27,818 nt of DNA from CAUZEO01 sp963578625 (lineage in GTDB: Bacteria > Verrucomicrobiota > Kiritimatiellia > SLOV01), in contig CAUZEO010000026.1 of NCBI GenBank assembly GCA_963578625.1, positions 1 to 27,818 on the forward strand. The letters are read 5' to 3'. The first letter of the stretch is position 1, and each line of letters starts with the position of its first letter. The notes under the pieces were generated by a model that saw nothing but the letters and a program-made list of their open reading frames with translations, made no database searches and had not been told where the DNA came from. Shown one piece after another: positions 1 to 8,413 of the stretch. The translations under genes were made by a program, and so were the position numbers.

Positions 1-743
<743 letters not shown>

Positions 744-813
744 CGTACCAGCCTCCCTTCAGTTAAATCGGATGAACCACAAACGTAAATGGTAGATCAG
801 ATTTTCCCGAACA

Positions 814-1626
814 TCAAGAGGGAGCGCGGCCCTGTGACCGGATGACGAGCGCGGCCAGGTAGGCGACCGCGCTGACCAAAATGATTGCGGCGCCGGAGGT
901 GAGATCGAACGCAAATGAAACGAGAAGTCCGATCGTGGTGAAGATCATCCCCAGAAAACTGGCCAAGATCATGGTCTTTCTCATGTCCCGGGTAAACAGC
1001 GCGCCGATTGCGGGCGGGATTGTGAGCAGCGCAATCACGAGAATAAGACCCACCACGCGCATCATCATGACCACGGTAAGGCCGACCATGCACATGAGGA
1101 TCAAGTACAGACGATCAACCGGGACGTTCTGAATGCGGGCAAAATTTTCGTCAAACGAAATGGCCAGCAACTCCTTGTAATACAGAACAGCAAGGGCAAC
1201 GATCACCACGTCCAGCCCGAGCATGATCCACAAATCGAACGTGGGAACCGCGAGGATGCTCCCGAAAAGGTATCCCATTAAATCCGCTTTATACCCCTCG
1301 GTTAGATCGATCAGAAGAATTCCCAGGGCCATTCCCGCGGCCCAGATCACGCCGATCACGGTGTCGGTTCGCTGTCTTGCAGCGCGCTCTATGGCGCCCA
1401 TCCCGAGCGCGGCCGCCACACTGAACCCGACCGCCCCGAGTACAGGATTGAATCCCGCAAAGTATCCAAGGCCGATGCCGCCGTACGCCGCGTGGGCGAT
1501 GCCGGCACTGACAAAGACCATGCGGTTCAAGACCACGAAGGTGCCGATCACCCCGCAGGCAACACTCACCAGCAGCCCGGCCGCCAGCGCGTTGCGCATA
1601 AATTCATACTCGAAAATCTCCGTCAT
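814..1626 (-). CDS. znuB: Zinc/manganese ABC transporter permease (ZnuB/MntB, ABC-3 family)
   Basis: Integral membrane subunit of a metal importer that works with the ATPase and binding protein encoded just upstream. The 270 residues are nearly all hydrophobic segments separated by short loops. Family features include the early stretch VVLNRMVFVSAGIAHAAYGG (about residues 31-50), where the HAAYGG part is typical of ABC-3 permeases, and VVGLILVIALLTIPPAIG (about 189-206). Length fits the family. The start lies 6 bases after the stop of znuC, so it is the third gene of a znuA-znuC-znuB operon. The metal (Zn or Mn) cannot be decided from the permease alone; the His-rich loop of the binding protein favours zinc. 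Confidence 0.9.
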   Translation of the reverse strand: MTEIFEYEFMRNALAAGLLVSVACGVIGTFVVLNRMVFVSAGIAHAAYGGIGLGYFAGFNPVLGAVGFSVAAALGMGAIERAARQRTDTVIGVIWAAGMALGILLIDLTEGYKADLMGYLFGSILAVPTFDLWIMLGLDVVIVALAVLYYKELLAISFDENFARIQNVPVDRLYLILMCMVGLTVVMMMRVVGLILVIALLTIPPAIGALFTRDMRKTMILASFLGMIFTTIGLLVSFAFDLTSGAAIILVSAVAYLAALVIRSQGRAPS

Positions 1627-1632
1627 CTTGTC

Positions 1633-2412
1633 CTACGACCCTTGTCCCTTCATGTGTTTCGGGAATACCCGGTGCGGAGTGCCGTGGGTAATGAAATCTA
1701 CCGAACATCCGAAGGTTTCCTCCAGAACCCCCTCGGGGATGTGAATGCCGCCGTGATAGTGGAGAGTGCGATTCAAGCACCCGACGGATTTCACATGCGC
1801 GGAAACCACACCGAGATCGTGGGTCACCATCAGGATCGTCACGGATTCGTTGAGTTCCGCCAGCAAATCATAGATGCCTCCCTGCAGACTCGGGTCCACG
1901 TTGGCCGTCGGCTCGTCCAGCACCAGAAGCTCCGGCTCAACCGCCAACGCACGCGCGATCAATGCGCGCTGACGCTGGCCGCCGGACAATTCACCGAACA
2001 AACGGTTCGCGTGATCGACCATGCCGGTCTCTTCCATCACCCGGTCCACCACCTCGTTGTCCGCCTTATTGTATGCGGATCGAAGCCCTCGCCGGCCCAA
2101 TCGCCCCATCCGAACGACATCAATCGCCCGAATCGGAAACGCGCGGTCAAATTCCAGTATCTGCGGAACATACCCCACCGTCGCGCGGACCTCGGTGACC
2201 GGCCTTCCAAACACTCGCACCGTGCCCCTTTCCGGCTGCAAAATACCCAGGATCACCCGAATCAGAGTCGTCTTGCCCCCGCCGTTCGGACCGATGATTC
2301 CCACAAAGTCACCGGATGCGATTTTCAAGGTAACATTCTCAAGAACAAGCTCCGAATCGTATCCGGCACCCACACCGTCCATTTCTACAACCGGGGGGGA
2401 TGCTTCGGTCAT
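1633..2412 (-). CDS. znuC: Zinc/manganese ABC transporter ATP-binding protein
   Basis: ATPase that powers metal import through the ZnuB permease. I chose the ATG at 2412 (259 residues) because it overlaps the stop codon of znuA in a four-base ATGA and because the longer reading adds 22 residues unlike the family. ABC motifs appear in order: Walker A GPNGGGKTT (41-49), Q-loop Gln84, signature LSGGQRQ (142-148), Walker B LLVLDEP (162-168) and the H-loop His198 in MVTHD. The C-terminal tail after residue 210 contains several histidines (LHYHGGIHIPEG), as often seen in ZnuC-type proteins. Overlap with znuA and a 6-base gap to znuB indicate translational coupling within one operon. Confidence 0.93.
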   Translation of the reverse strand: MTEASPPVVEMDGVGAGYDSELVLENVTLKIASGDFVGIIGPNGGGKTTLIRVILGILQPERGTVRVFGRPVTEVRATVGYVPQILEFDRAFPIRAIDVVRMGRLGRRGLRSAYNKADNEVVDRVMEETGMVDHANRLFGELSGGQRQRALIARALAVEPELLVLDEPTANVDPSLQGGIYDLLAELNESVTILMVTHDLGVVSAHVKSVGCLNRTLHYHGGIHIPEGVLEETFGCSVDFITHGTPHRVFPKHMKGQGS

Positions 2413-3311
2413 TCGTCTTCCCGGTCTGAGAGAACCCGGCTCAACTCTCCGGCAACGCGGCGCAGATTGTCGGCCCACGCCTCTTCGAGAGGACTCGCGG
2501 AAATAACCTCCACCCCGATCTCGCGGGCGATGATCTCCGCCGAGCGTTGACTGAATTCGGGCTGCACCAGGATCGCCCGAATATTTTCATCGCGCGATCG
2601 ATCAACCAGCCGGCCCAGCTCGGATGCGCTGGGCTCCTGCCCGCCCACTTCAATGGGAAACATTTTGAGCCCGTAGTCACGGGCGAAATATCCCCAGGAA
2701 GGATGAAAGACCAAAAAGGATCGCGAAGTCAGGTTTTCGAGCTGCGCCCGCAACTCACGGTCCAGATTCTCAAGCTCCGCGTGAAACGAAACAAGGTTCA
2801 ACCGGTACGCTTCAGAGCGACCGGGGTCGGCTTCGCAAAGCGCTTCGCATATGGCCGTCGCATGGCTCTTCACCAGGCCAGGCGATAACCAGGTATGCGG
2901 ATCCAGCGTATTTTCCGCATGATGGTCATGGTGTCGATGTGACTCCATTGTAATCTTCTCGATCCCCTCTGAGGTGTCTACGACCATCAAGGCTTCCCGG
3001 TCCCCGGTCAAGCGCCGTAACCAGGCCGATTCGAACGGAACGCCGGCAGCGAAGTAGATCGCAGCATCGGACAAAGCTCGAACTTGAGAGGGTTTCGGTT
3101 CATAGGTTGCCGGCGTTGCGCCGGGCGGCACCATGACATTCACCCGCACGTGATCACCACCAATCTGCTCCACGAAATACTTCTGTGGCACAATGCTTAC
3201 GGTAACCCGCAGGCCTGAAAACTCGGAATCCGATGCCGTACCGCAACCCGCCGTAGCCAGCGCGAACGGGAGCACGAGTACCAGAATGAATTCCCTCTTA
3301 GTCTGCATCAT
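2409..3311 (-). CDS. znuA: Zinc ABC transporter substrate-binding lipoprotein (ZnuA-like)
   Basis: Periplasmic metal-capture subunit, probably anchored as a lipoprotein. The first 22 residues form a signal sequence (KREFILVLVLPFALAT) ending in a lipobox-like AGC with Cys23. A short histidine cluster HRHHDHH (125-131), followed by the DPHTW motif (137-141), matches the flexible His-rich loop and metal-ligand region of ZnuA-type cluster 9 binding proteins. The C-terminal half holds the second lobe (EPSASELGRLVDRSRDENIRAI region). It is the first gene of the operon; its stop overlaps the znuC start. No Shine-Dalgarno sequence precedes the tandem ATG ATG start, and a promoter-like pair sits so close that the message could be leaderless. 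Specificity for zinc over manganese is inferred from the histidine loop. Confidence 0.92.
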   Translation of the reverse strand: MMQTKREFILVLVLPFALATAGCGTASDSEFSGLRVTVSIVPQKYFVEQIGGDHVRVNVMVPPGATPATYEPKPSQVRALSDAAIYFAAGVPFESAWLRRLTGDREALMVVDTSEGIEKITMESHRHHDHHAENTLDPHTWLSPGLVKSHATAICEALCEADPGRSEAYRLNLVSFHAELENLDRELRAQLENLTSRSFLVFHPSWGYFARDYGLKMFPIEVGGQEPSASELGRLVDRSRDENIRAILVQPEFSQRSAEIIAREIGVEVISASPLEEAWADNLRRVAGELSRVLSDREDE

Positions 3312-3314
3312 TTA

Positions 3315-3343
3315 TTGATAACGAAGAATCATTAGACAATCAA
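3315..3343 (-). promoter_or_regulatory. Candidate promoter of znuACB, possibly leaderless
   Basis: On the minus strand TTGATT (3338-3343) is followed after 17 bases by TATCAA (3315-3320), a sigma-70-like pair, and the znuA ATG begins only about 3 bases further on. Transcription would then start at or very near the ATG, which agrees with the absence of a ribosome binding site. The AT-rich stretch 3315-3343 could also hold a Fur/Zur-type operator, but its symmetry is too poor to claim one. Confidence 0.35.
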
Positions 3344-3384
3344 GGTTCGTTTTGAAGTAACCCATGGCATGGGCATCGTAAGCG

Positions 3385-3924
3385 CTACGCCCCAAGCGCC
3401 TGTAATTCCGACTTTCGGTATAGGGAGCGAAGCTCGAGGCCTTCTTTGGCAAGGCTCTCTGTTCCTCCGGCCTCGCGATCAATGACACAAATCACGTTTG
3501 AAATCTCGGCGCCCAGCGCTCTGAGATCTTTCGCGGACAACAGAATCTGCCCACCTGACGTCACCACATCTTCTACAATCACCAGTTTGCGACCGGCGAC
3601 CTCTCCACCCTCTGCCAGCTTGCAAGTTCCGTACTCCTTGGCTTTCTTACGAACAAAGAGGCAGGGCAGCCCACTTTGCTGTGACAGCATGGTCGCCACC
3701 GGAATCCCCCCCATTTCCAATCCGGCGAGAGCTTCCGCATCCGATGGAATCAGGGGCTGTAGTCCACTGGCGATGGCCCGCAGCATGAGAGGATCCGCCT
3801 CAAACAAATACTTATCGAAATAGATATTGCTGACTGCGCCCGACCGGAGAGTGAACTCGCCGCGAAGGGTAGCGCGTTCGACGATCTGTTTGCCCAGCGT
3901 CTCTCTTGTAACCGCTTGATCCAT
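3385..3924 (-). CDS. pyrE: Orotate phosphoribosyltransferase
   Basis: Joins orotate to PRPP to make orotidine 5'-phosphate in de novo pyrimidine synthesis; cytoplasmic. The start at 3924 (179 residues) is fixed by an AAGGAGG ribosome binding site 5 bases upstream; an in-frame ATG 36 bases earlier lacks one. The PRPP-binding signature LVIVEDVVTSGGQ lies at residues 114-126, and the lysine-rich catalytic loop RKKAKEYG at 92-99. The N-terminal FTLRSGAVSNIYFDKY (24-39) matches the substrate-entry region of PyrE. It reads toward znuA on the same strand with 73 bases between, but znuA appears to have its own promoter. It is divergent from the mrp gene at 4053. Confidence 0.94.
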   Translation of the reverse strand: MDQAVTRETLGKQIVERATLRGEFTLRSGAVSNIYFDKYLFEADPLMLRAIASGLQPLIPSDAEALAGLEMGGIPVATMLSQQSGLPCLFVRKKAKEYGTCKLAEGGEVAGRKLVIVEDVVTSGGQILLSAKDLRALGAEISNVICVIDREAGGTESLAKEGLELRSLYRKSELQALGA

Positions 3925-4052
3925 GGTTTCCTCCTTATTCTGCTCGCCTGAGGTAACCATGCCAGACTACGACCCTCAGTCAATCCCGCAGCACCGGGCT
4001 TGCTTCCCCCAGGATCAGGAGTAGAGTGAACCCAAAGATAGAAGGATATTGG

Positions 4053-5408
4053 ATGAGCAAAGAGACGGAAATTCTGGACGCCCTCCGGGTCATTATTGAC
4101 CCCGACCTCGGCAAAGACATTGTCACCCTGGGGTTCATCAAGGAACTGACGATTGCGGACGAAGGGGACGTCTCCTTTACTGTCGAACTGACCACGCCCG
4201 CCTGCCCCGTCAAGGAACGATTCAAGACCCAGTGCGAACAGGTGGTTTCGGCACTACCGTGGGTCGGAACCGTGCACGTGACCATGTCGGCTCAAAAGGG
4301 GGGAAATCCACTCGAGGCCCAGGCGCCCGGCATCCAGCAGGTCCAGCACATTGTCGCGGTTTCCAGTTGCAAGGGCGGTGTGGGTAAATCGACCGCGGCA
4401 CTGAACCTGGCCTACACTCTCGCCAAAATGGATGCGCGTGTCGGGTTGTTTGACGCGGATATCTACGGGCCCAGTCTCCCCACCCTGGTCCGGCCGAAGG
4501 ATACTCGAATAGTGGCGGAAAACGATCTCCTGTGCCCCCTGGAATACGAAGGGGTGAAGCTGATGTCGTTCGGGTTCATTCCGAAGAATCCGGGCTCCGA
4601 AGCCGCGATCATGCGCGGGCCGATGGTCACCCAGGTGATCAACCAGTTGTTGACCGGTACCAATTGGGGCGAACTGGACTATCTCGTGCTCGACATGCCT
4701 CCCGGCACCGGCGACATCCAGCTGACGCTGACCCAGATCGTCCCCATCTCTGCCGCCGTCATCGTTACGACTCCGCAACAACTGAGTTTCATCGACGTGG
4801 TGAAGGGCATCCAGATGTTCGACAAGCTAAAGGTTCCCACGGTGGCCGTTCTGGAAAACATGAGCTACTTCCAGCCGGAGCCAGGCGGGAAAAAACACTT
4901 CCTCTTCGGGAAAGGGGCGCTGCAACAGTTGGTGGAACAATACGGATTCCAAAACTCGTTCGAGTTGCCGATCATACCCGAGCTTGCGGAATCTTGTGAC
5001 GCGGGCACGCCGATGGTTCTGACGCAGCCCGAAAGCGAACTTGCGGATCTGTTCCGCGATGTTGCGTCAGCGGTCGTTCGGGAAATCAGCACCATCCGGC
5101 ACGGCGGATTCACCAAGCCAAGCATTGCCTATGCGCCCGACCAGGGAATTCTGTTGAGGATGCCGGACGGAACGGAGCATACGCTCGACCCGGTGGAAGT
5201 CCGGTACCAGTGCCGCGGCGCACATACCGTGAACGAATCAACCGGAGAGCGGATGCTGAATCGGGAGGACATCCCGAAGGATATCTATCCGATGCGGATT
5301 TCCCCCATGGGCAATTACGCGGTATCCATCGCGTGGAGTCACGACCACCCCTCCTCCATCTACCCCTATGAGCAACTTGCTGAGATGCTCGGCATATCCA
5401 CGCCGTGA
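4053..5408 (+). CDS. mrp: Mrp/NBP35-family Fe-S cluster carrier ATPase with C-terminal DUF971 (HCF101-like)
   Basis: Cytoplasmic scaffold or carrier that delivers Fe-S clusters to target proteins in an ATP-dependent way. The start at 4053 (451 residues) follows GAAGGA with a 6-base spacer; an earlier ATG at 4026 has no such site. Three domains are seen: an N-terminal MIP18/DUF59 domain (about 1-80, with TTPACPVKE and Cys51), a P-loop NTPase with the deviant Walker A CKGGVGKST (106-114) and LVLDMPPGTGD (211-221), and a C-terminal DUF971 (GBBH-like N) domain (about 364-445, PDGTEHTLDPVEVRYQCRGA). This order is that of chloroplast HCF101. The CxxC pair that many Mrp/ApbC proteins carry after the ENMS motif (268-271) is absent; the sequence there is SYFQPEPGGKKHFLFGKG. 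Confidence 0.93.
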   Translation: MSKETEILDALRVIIDPDLGKDIVTLGFIKELTIADEGDVSFTVELTTPACPVKERFKTQCEQVVSALPWVGTVHVTMSAQKGGNPLEAQAPGIQQVQHIVAVSSCKGGVGKSTAALNLAYTLAKMDARVGLFDADIYGPSLPTLVRPKDTRIVAENDLLCPLEYEGVKLMSFGFIPKNPGSEAAIMRGPMVTQVINQLLTGTNWGELDYLVLDMPPGTGDIQLTLTQIVPISAAVIVTTPQQLSFIDVVKGIQMFDKLKVPTVAVLENMSYFQPEPGGKKHFLFGKGALQQLVEQYGFQNSFELPIIPELAESCDAGTPMVLTQPESELADLFRDVASAVVREISTIRHGGFTKPSIAYAPDQGILLRMPDGTEHTLDPVEVRYQCRGAHTVNESTGERMLNREDIPKDIYPMRISPMGNYAVSIAWSHDHPSSIYPYEQLAEMLGISTP

Positions 5409-5470
5409 CGAACTAAAAGAAATGGCCGCAGGAAGCCGCCGAGTTGCGCAAATTTAAAATCTCTCCACGC

Positions 5471-5493
5471 GTCATCGGGCGCCTGCCCGTGAC
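5471..5493. terminator. Possible stem-loop downstream of mrp
   Basis: GTCA-t-CGGGC followed by gcct and then GCCCG-TGAC can pair into a hairpin 62 bases after the mrp stop. No T-run follows, so it may be a weak or factor-assisted terminator or simply an mRNA-stabilising hairpin. The rest of 5409-5749 shows no credible gene. Confidence 0.3.
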
Positions 5494-5749
5494 CATTTCG
5501 AACGACGGGGTATCCTCGCAGACCGGCTTATGCGGCCACGACCAAAATACGGCGGCTACAGTCCAAAGCAGTGACTGTGAACAAAAATGAAAAGATCTGC
5601 CACCACCACCACCGCAAGCAGAACGATCTGCTCCGGCCTGGTTGCAATGATACGTACGGTTTCTTTCATAGGGGAGTCCCTCCCTGTCGATGTGACTTGG
5701 TCTCAAGATCTTTGGTTCAATCCAGTGATCCACAGGAATGGACTTGGGG

Positions 5750-5765
5750 CCTGCAATAAAACAAC
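5750..5765 (+). repeat. Left terminal inverted repeat of the ISAzo13-like element
   Basis: CCTGCAATAAAACAAC pairs with the reverse complement of 8233-8248 (CCTGTAATAAAATAAC), 14 of 16 positions. It lies about 40 bases upstream of the transposase remnant, where the left end of an insertion sequence is expected. The exact outer boundary and any target duplication cannot be fixed from one copy. Confidence 0.6.
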
Positions 5766-5806
5766 TTGAACCGTTTGCCGTTGGGAGCGGGGAGTTGTTC
5801 TCGTGC

Positions 5807-5971
5807 ATGAGCTCATTGGAACAATCCGTTTCAGCACCGTTCAACTCACTGGAGCCTGATTTCGATGAGAGAAGTCGTCGCCTTTGGGCTGGGGCCGAAG
5901 CACTTTCCGCAGGGAGGGGCGGGGTCGTTTCTGTTAACCGTTTGGCCACTCCCGATATCCGTGTAGCGTAG
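5807..5971 (+). pseudogene. ISAzo13-family transposase, N-terminal remnant
   Basis: Reading from the ATG at 5807 gives 54 residues. The segment LEPDFDERSRRLWAGAEALS (about 15-34), followed by AGRGGVVSV, closely resembles the conserved start of ISAzo13 transposases (LDERQRRLWAAAEA..LGRGGI..VARATG). The match decays after VNRLAT and a stop follows at 5971. The DDE core is missing, so this cannot be a working transposase. It sits just inside the left inverted repeat and is separated from the C-terminal remnant at 8081 by the passenger gene. Confidence 0.68.
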
Positions 5972-6010
5972 GCAGCAGGAAAACTATCCAATAACTTGTT
6001 CGCGGCCTAT

Positions 6011-6038
6011 TTGACAACATACGCCTTCTCAGGATAAT
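6011..6038 (+). promoter_or_regulatory. Strong sigma-70-like promoter for the secreted passenger gene
   Basis: A consensus -35 hexamer TTGACA (6011-6016) is followed after 16 bases by GATAAT (6033-6038), a 5 of 6 match to the -10 consensus. The pair lies 30 bases upstream of the ATG at 6069. An AGGGAG ribosome binding site (6056-6061) stands 7 bases before that start. The placement suggests the passenger gene is expressed on its own within the broken element. Confidence 0.55.
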
Positions 6039-6068
6039 GAGTCCCGGTCCATCGTAGGGAGCTGACGA

Positions 6069-8042
6069 ATGAACAGGGGAAAGAAAGTCTTCCGCCTAAT
6101 TGCAACGGTGTGCACGGCACTCTTCTGCTTGCAGGTTCCGGCAATGGCTCAGCAGAACCAACACGATTTTCGACAGGATGTAGAAGAGGCTATGTCACCG
6201 AAACTCGCCTGGATCGTGAACGAGCGAATTCGCGCGGGTTACAACTACAATGCATCGCTGGAGTGGTATCTCATCGCCATGGAATGCGGGATGAACACCA
6301 TCTTCAGCCGCCTGGAGATCGCCAATGAGCCCAGCGGGGACGTTGATCTTCTCAAAACCATCTCGCCGGGCGAGCGTAAGCCCGAAGCGTTGCGCAGCTA
6401 CGAGCTTATCAAGCCCTCCTCGCGCCGGGCAAAGGAGTTGGGGTTGCACTGGTTCTACATGCTTAACCTCGCCGCTTCCCGGGGAAATTACGACGACGGA
6501 ATGCGCAACAACTCGCGCCGTTACAACAACGGCAGGCTCTTCGCACCCACTGATGAGATCTACTGGACTCGTGTCGTGGAAAATCGGTTTCTGCGCGTTG
6601 CAAAAATGCTGCGCGGAAACGAGTTCGCGATTGACGGATTCCTTATCGACCCGGAGATGTATGCCCTGGGAGGCGCTACGCCCCCGGACCTGGATTTCGG
6701 GGATTATGCATTCGGAGAGTTTCTCAAGAAGATGGGATTGAAGTTCAAATTCCACCACCTCACCATCAGGGGACGCCAGGAGTGGATGGAGAAGAAAGGC
6801 CTCAAAGAAGAACTGAGGAGATTCCAGTTCGATCGGATCAAAGTGATGGCAGAGCGCACGCGGGAACGGGTACAGGCCATCCATCCGGATGCGCTTCTTG
6901 GTTTCTTCCTGTGGCGGCCAAGTTTCTGGTTCCAGGCCGTTGCTGCCGGCTTCTCGACGCCGCGTACGCCTTGCCTCGTCGGGCCCGAATCAACCTACTC
7001 CGGTGAGTATGATGATCATTTTCTAGCGTACCATAACCGGGTGCGGCAAGAAGCGGGGATTCCCGTCCTGTTCGTCCCAGGCCTGGCTCTTAGTGCCGCC
7101 GAAAGCCCGGAGATACTGAATGCACTGGGAAGGAACCTGTATCATCGGAGCATCCGGACGCAGGGCTACTGGTTCTGGAGCCTGGGGCGTGCTTTTGGAA
7201 ACATCGAGAAGCGAGAGTCAACTCGCCAACTCTTGGCTACCGTCAACGCCGAGCTGGATCAGTATCTTGAATCCCAGGGCAAATACGAGTCGCCCCTCAA
7301 GCCGGCGCCGATTCCCGCTGATGTTCCGAGTCATCTGCAAGACACGCTGCTGAGTGCCCGTTCGTGGGTTCGAATTCCAGAGACCGCACTTGCTGCCGAC
7401 GTGCCACCGCCGACAAGTATGCAGTTGCGCGGCCTGCATACTTTTGTTTTTCGGGCGAAGAAAGGAGACGAGGTCAAGTTCGATGTGAAAAACATCCAAC
7501 TCGGGCAATATATTTCACCAACGTCGGTCAAGACCTTCCGGCCGGACGCGTCTGAAATCCACTTCGCCTCTATTCCCTTGAGTCAATCGCAACAGATTGT
7601 TGTCAAGGCCGACAAACCAGGAAATTGGGTTTTCGCCGTCACCTCTGGAAAGACCGTCGGGAACGCTTTCCGCATCTACGCAGACGCCCCGAACGTCGTG
7701 TTGTACTCCCCAGGGGGCTCAATCCGGGGTTGCCGTGGAGGAAAGGCTGAGTTTCGATACTTCTTCTACGTGCCGAGAGGGATCAAGAGGTTCCATTTGA
7801 AAATGGCCGCCAGCGTAAACGAAACAGCGACTTTCCGTCTCTTCGGAGCGGACGGGCGGCAAATCCTGGAAGAGAAGAACCTATCGAAAAGTCTGCGGCG
7901 CGAGATCAACGCCACGACGCACGCAGGACGGGTCTGCTGGCTCGAGACGACAGACATCGTTGAGGACCACAGTTTCGGACTGGTCGGCATTCCGAATATC
8001 TTTGCCTGGCACCCCGATCAACTCCTCGCACCCAATTACTAA
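6069..8042 (+). CDS. Secreted protein, predicted TIM-barrel glycoside-hydrolase-like with C-terminal beta-sandwich
   Basis: I do not recognise a named family. The 657 residues begin with a signal peptide (basic NRGKK, hydrophobic core to about residue 25, likely cleavage after AMA at 27), so the protein is exported. Residues about 45-400 alternate short hydrophobic strands and helices in the manner of a (beta/alpha)8 barrel: MECGMNTIFSRLE (71-83), LGLHWFYMLNL (125-135), IDGFLIDPEMY (188-198) with Asp194 and Glu196 at a strand end, LLGFFLWRPSFW, and GYWFWSLG near the barrel end. Such acidic residues at strand ends are usual for glycoside hydrolases, but this is inference. The last 230 residues look like beta-rich ligand-binding modules (for example GNWVFAVTSGKTVGNAFRIY). 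It has its own promoter and good ribosome binding site, and lies wholly inside a broken ISAzo13-like element, which points to horizontal acquisition. Confidence 0.72.
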   Translation: MNRGKKVFRLIATVCTALFCLQVPAMAQQNQHDFRQDVEEAMSPKLAWIVNERIRAGYNYNASLEWYLIAMECGMNTIFSRLEIANEPSGDVDLLKTISPGERKPEALRSYELIKPSSRRAKELGLHWFYMLNLAASRGNYDDGMRNNSRRYNNGRLFAPTDEIYWTRVVENRFLRVAKMLRGNEFAIDGFLIDPEMYALGGATPPDLDFGDYAFGEFLKKMGLKFKFHHLTIRGRQEWMEKKGLKEELRRFQFDRIKVMAERTRERVQAIHPDALLGFFLWRPSFWFQAVAAGFSTPRTPCLVGPESTYSGEYDDHFLAYHNRVRQEAGIPVLFVPGLALSAAESPEILNALGRNLYHRSIRTQGYWFWSLGRAFGNIEKRESTRQLLATVNAELDQYLESQGKYESPLKPAPIPADVPSHLQDTLLSARSWVRIPETALAADVPPPTSMQLRGLHTFVFRAKKGDEVKFDVKNIQLGQYISPTSVKTFRPDASEIHFASIPLSQSQQIVVKADKPGNWVFAVTSGKTVGNAFRIYADAPNVVLYSPGGSIRGCRGGKAEFRYFFYVPRGIKRFHLKMAASVNETATFRLFGADGRQILEEKNLSKSLRREINATTHAGRVCWLETTDIVEDHSFGLVGIPNIFAWHPDQLLAPNY

Positions 8043-8080
8043 GTGCATATGATAGTGTGGAACATGAATTCCAGATTGTT

Positions 8081-8272
8081 CATCGTGCAAGAGGCGAAAT
8101 CGATCTCAACCAGGATCCTCAAGGGATCAAAGCCAGCGATGCACAAATGAGAATGCCCGACATCAGCCGAAACCAATTTCATGGTCAATGGAATTACACT
8201 TTTCACCCTCAAACAACGCTCACTCTGCAGGGGTTATTTTATTACAGGTTTTTAGCACCTCATATGTCATGA
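8081..8272 (+). pseudogene. ISAzo13-family transposase, C-terminal remnant
   Basis: In the frame that ends at the stop 8270-8272, GEIDLNQDPQGIKASDAQM, followed by RMPDISRNQFHGQWNYTFHP, matches the last 45 or so residues of ISAzo13 transposases, which typically read AELD...PTGVKVSDEE(M/L)...FHGEWNYTIAPR. The homology starts near 8081 without an intact upstream coding sequence and ends near 8215, close to the right inverted repeat. It is the missing tail of the fragment at 5807-5971. The intergenic stretch 8273-8413 beyond it shows nothing I can name. Confidence 0.72.
8233..8248 (-). repeat. Right terminal inverted repeat of the ISAzo13-like element
   Basis: GTTATTTTATTACAGG is the inverted counterpart of 5750-5765 with two mismatches. 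It follows directly after the transposase C-terminal remnant, as the right end of an insertion sequence should. Confidence 0.6.
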
Positions 8273-8413
8273 GGCATAACCGCCTTGCGTTTCGCCATTC
8301 TATCGTTCTTGCTATGAGCGAGATCGGATCAGGAATAACAGGAAGACATACAATAACGCATAGCGGCAGGTTGAACTTCGCGGAGATAACAACCTGATTC
8401 CTTGCATCCGTGG

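Larger units (their letters stand above)
5750..8248. mobile_element. Degenerate ISAzo13-family insertion element carrying a passenger gene
   Basis: A stretch of about 2.5 kb is bounded by imperfect terminal inverted repeats (5750-5765 and 8233-8248, 14 of 16 bases matching). Just inside the left end is a fragment matching the beginning of ISAzo13-type (DDE_Tnp_ISAZ013) transposases, and just inside the right end a fragment matching their last part (FHGQWNYT motif), both on the plus strand and in the correct order. The roughly 300 residues in between, including the DDE catalytic core, are absent. The space is filled by the intact gene 6069-8042 with its own promoter. Either the passenger gene was captured and the element is now non-autonomous, or a gene landed in a decaying insertion sequence. 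Family assignment rests on remembered transposase motifs. Confidence 0.68.

Noticed and set aside
1492..2550. Plus-strand open frame of 352 codons across znuB, znuC and znuA
   Set aside because: It spans three overlapping, well-recognised minus-strand genes and has no family signal.
3311..3345. Fur/Zur box upstream of znuA
   Set aside because: GATAACGA and AATCATTA halves are reminiscent of a Fur-family site, but the palindrome is poor and no second copy is visible.
5413..5991. Minus-strand open frame of 192 codons between mrp and the passenger gene
   Set aside because: No ribosome binding site or motif; it runs antisense through the transposase remnant and the left inverted repeat.
8367..8396. 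CAGGTTG/CAACCTG hairpin just after the MocA-type gene stop, as a terminator
   Set aside because: Seven-base stem with a 16-base loop and no T-run on the minus strand; too weak to annotate.
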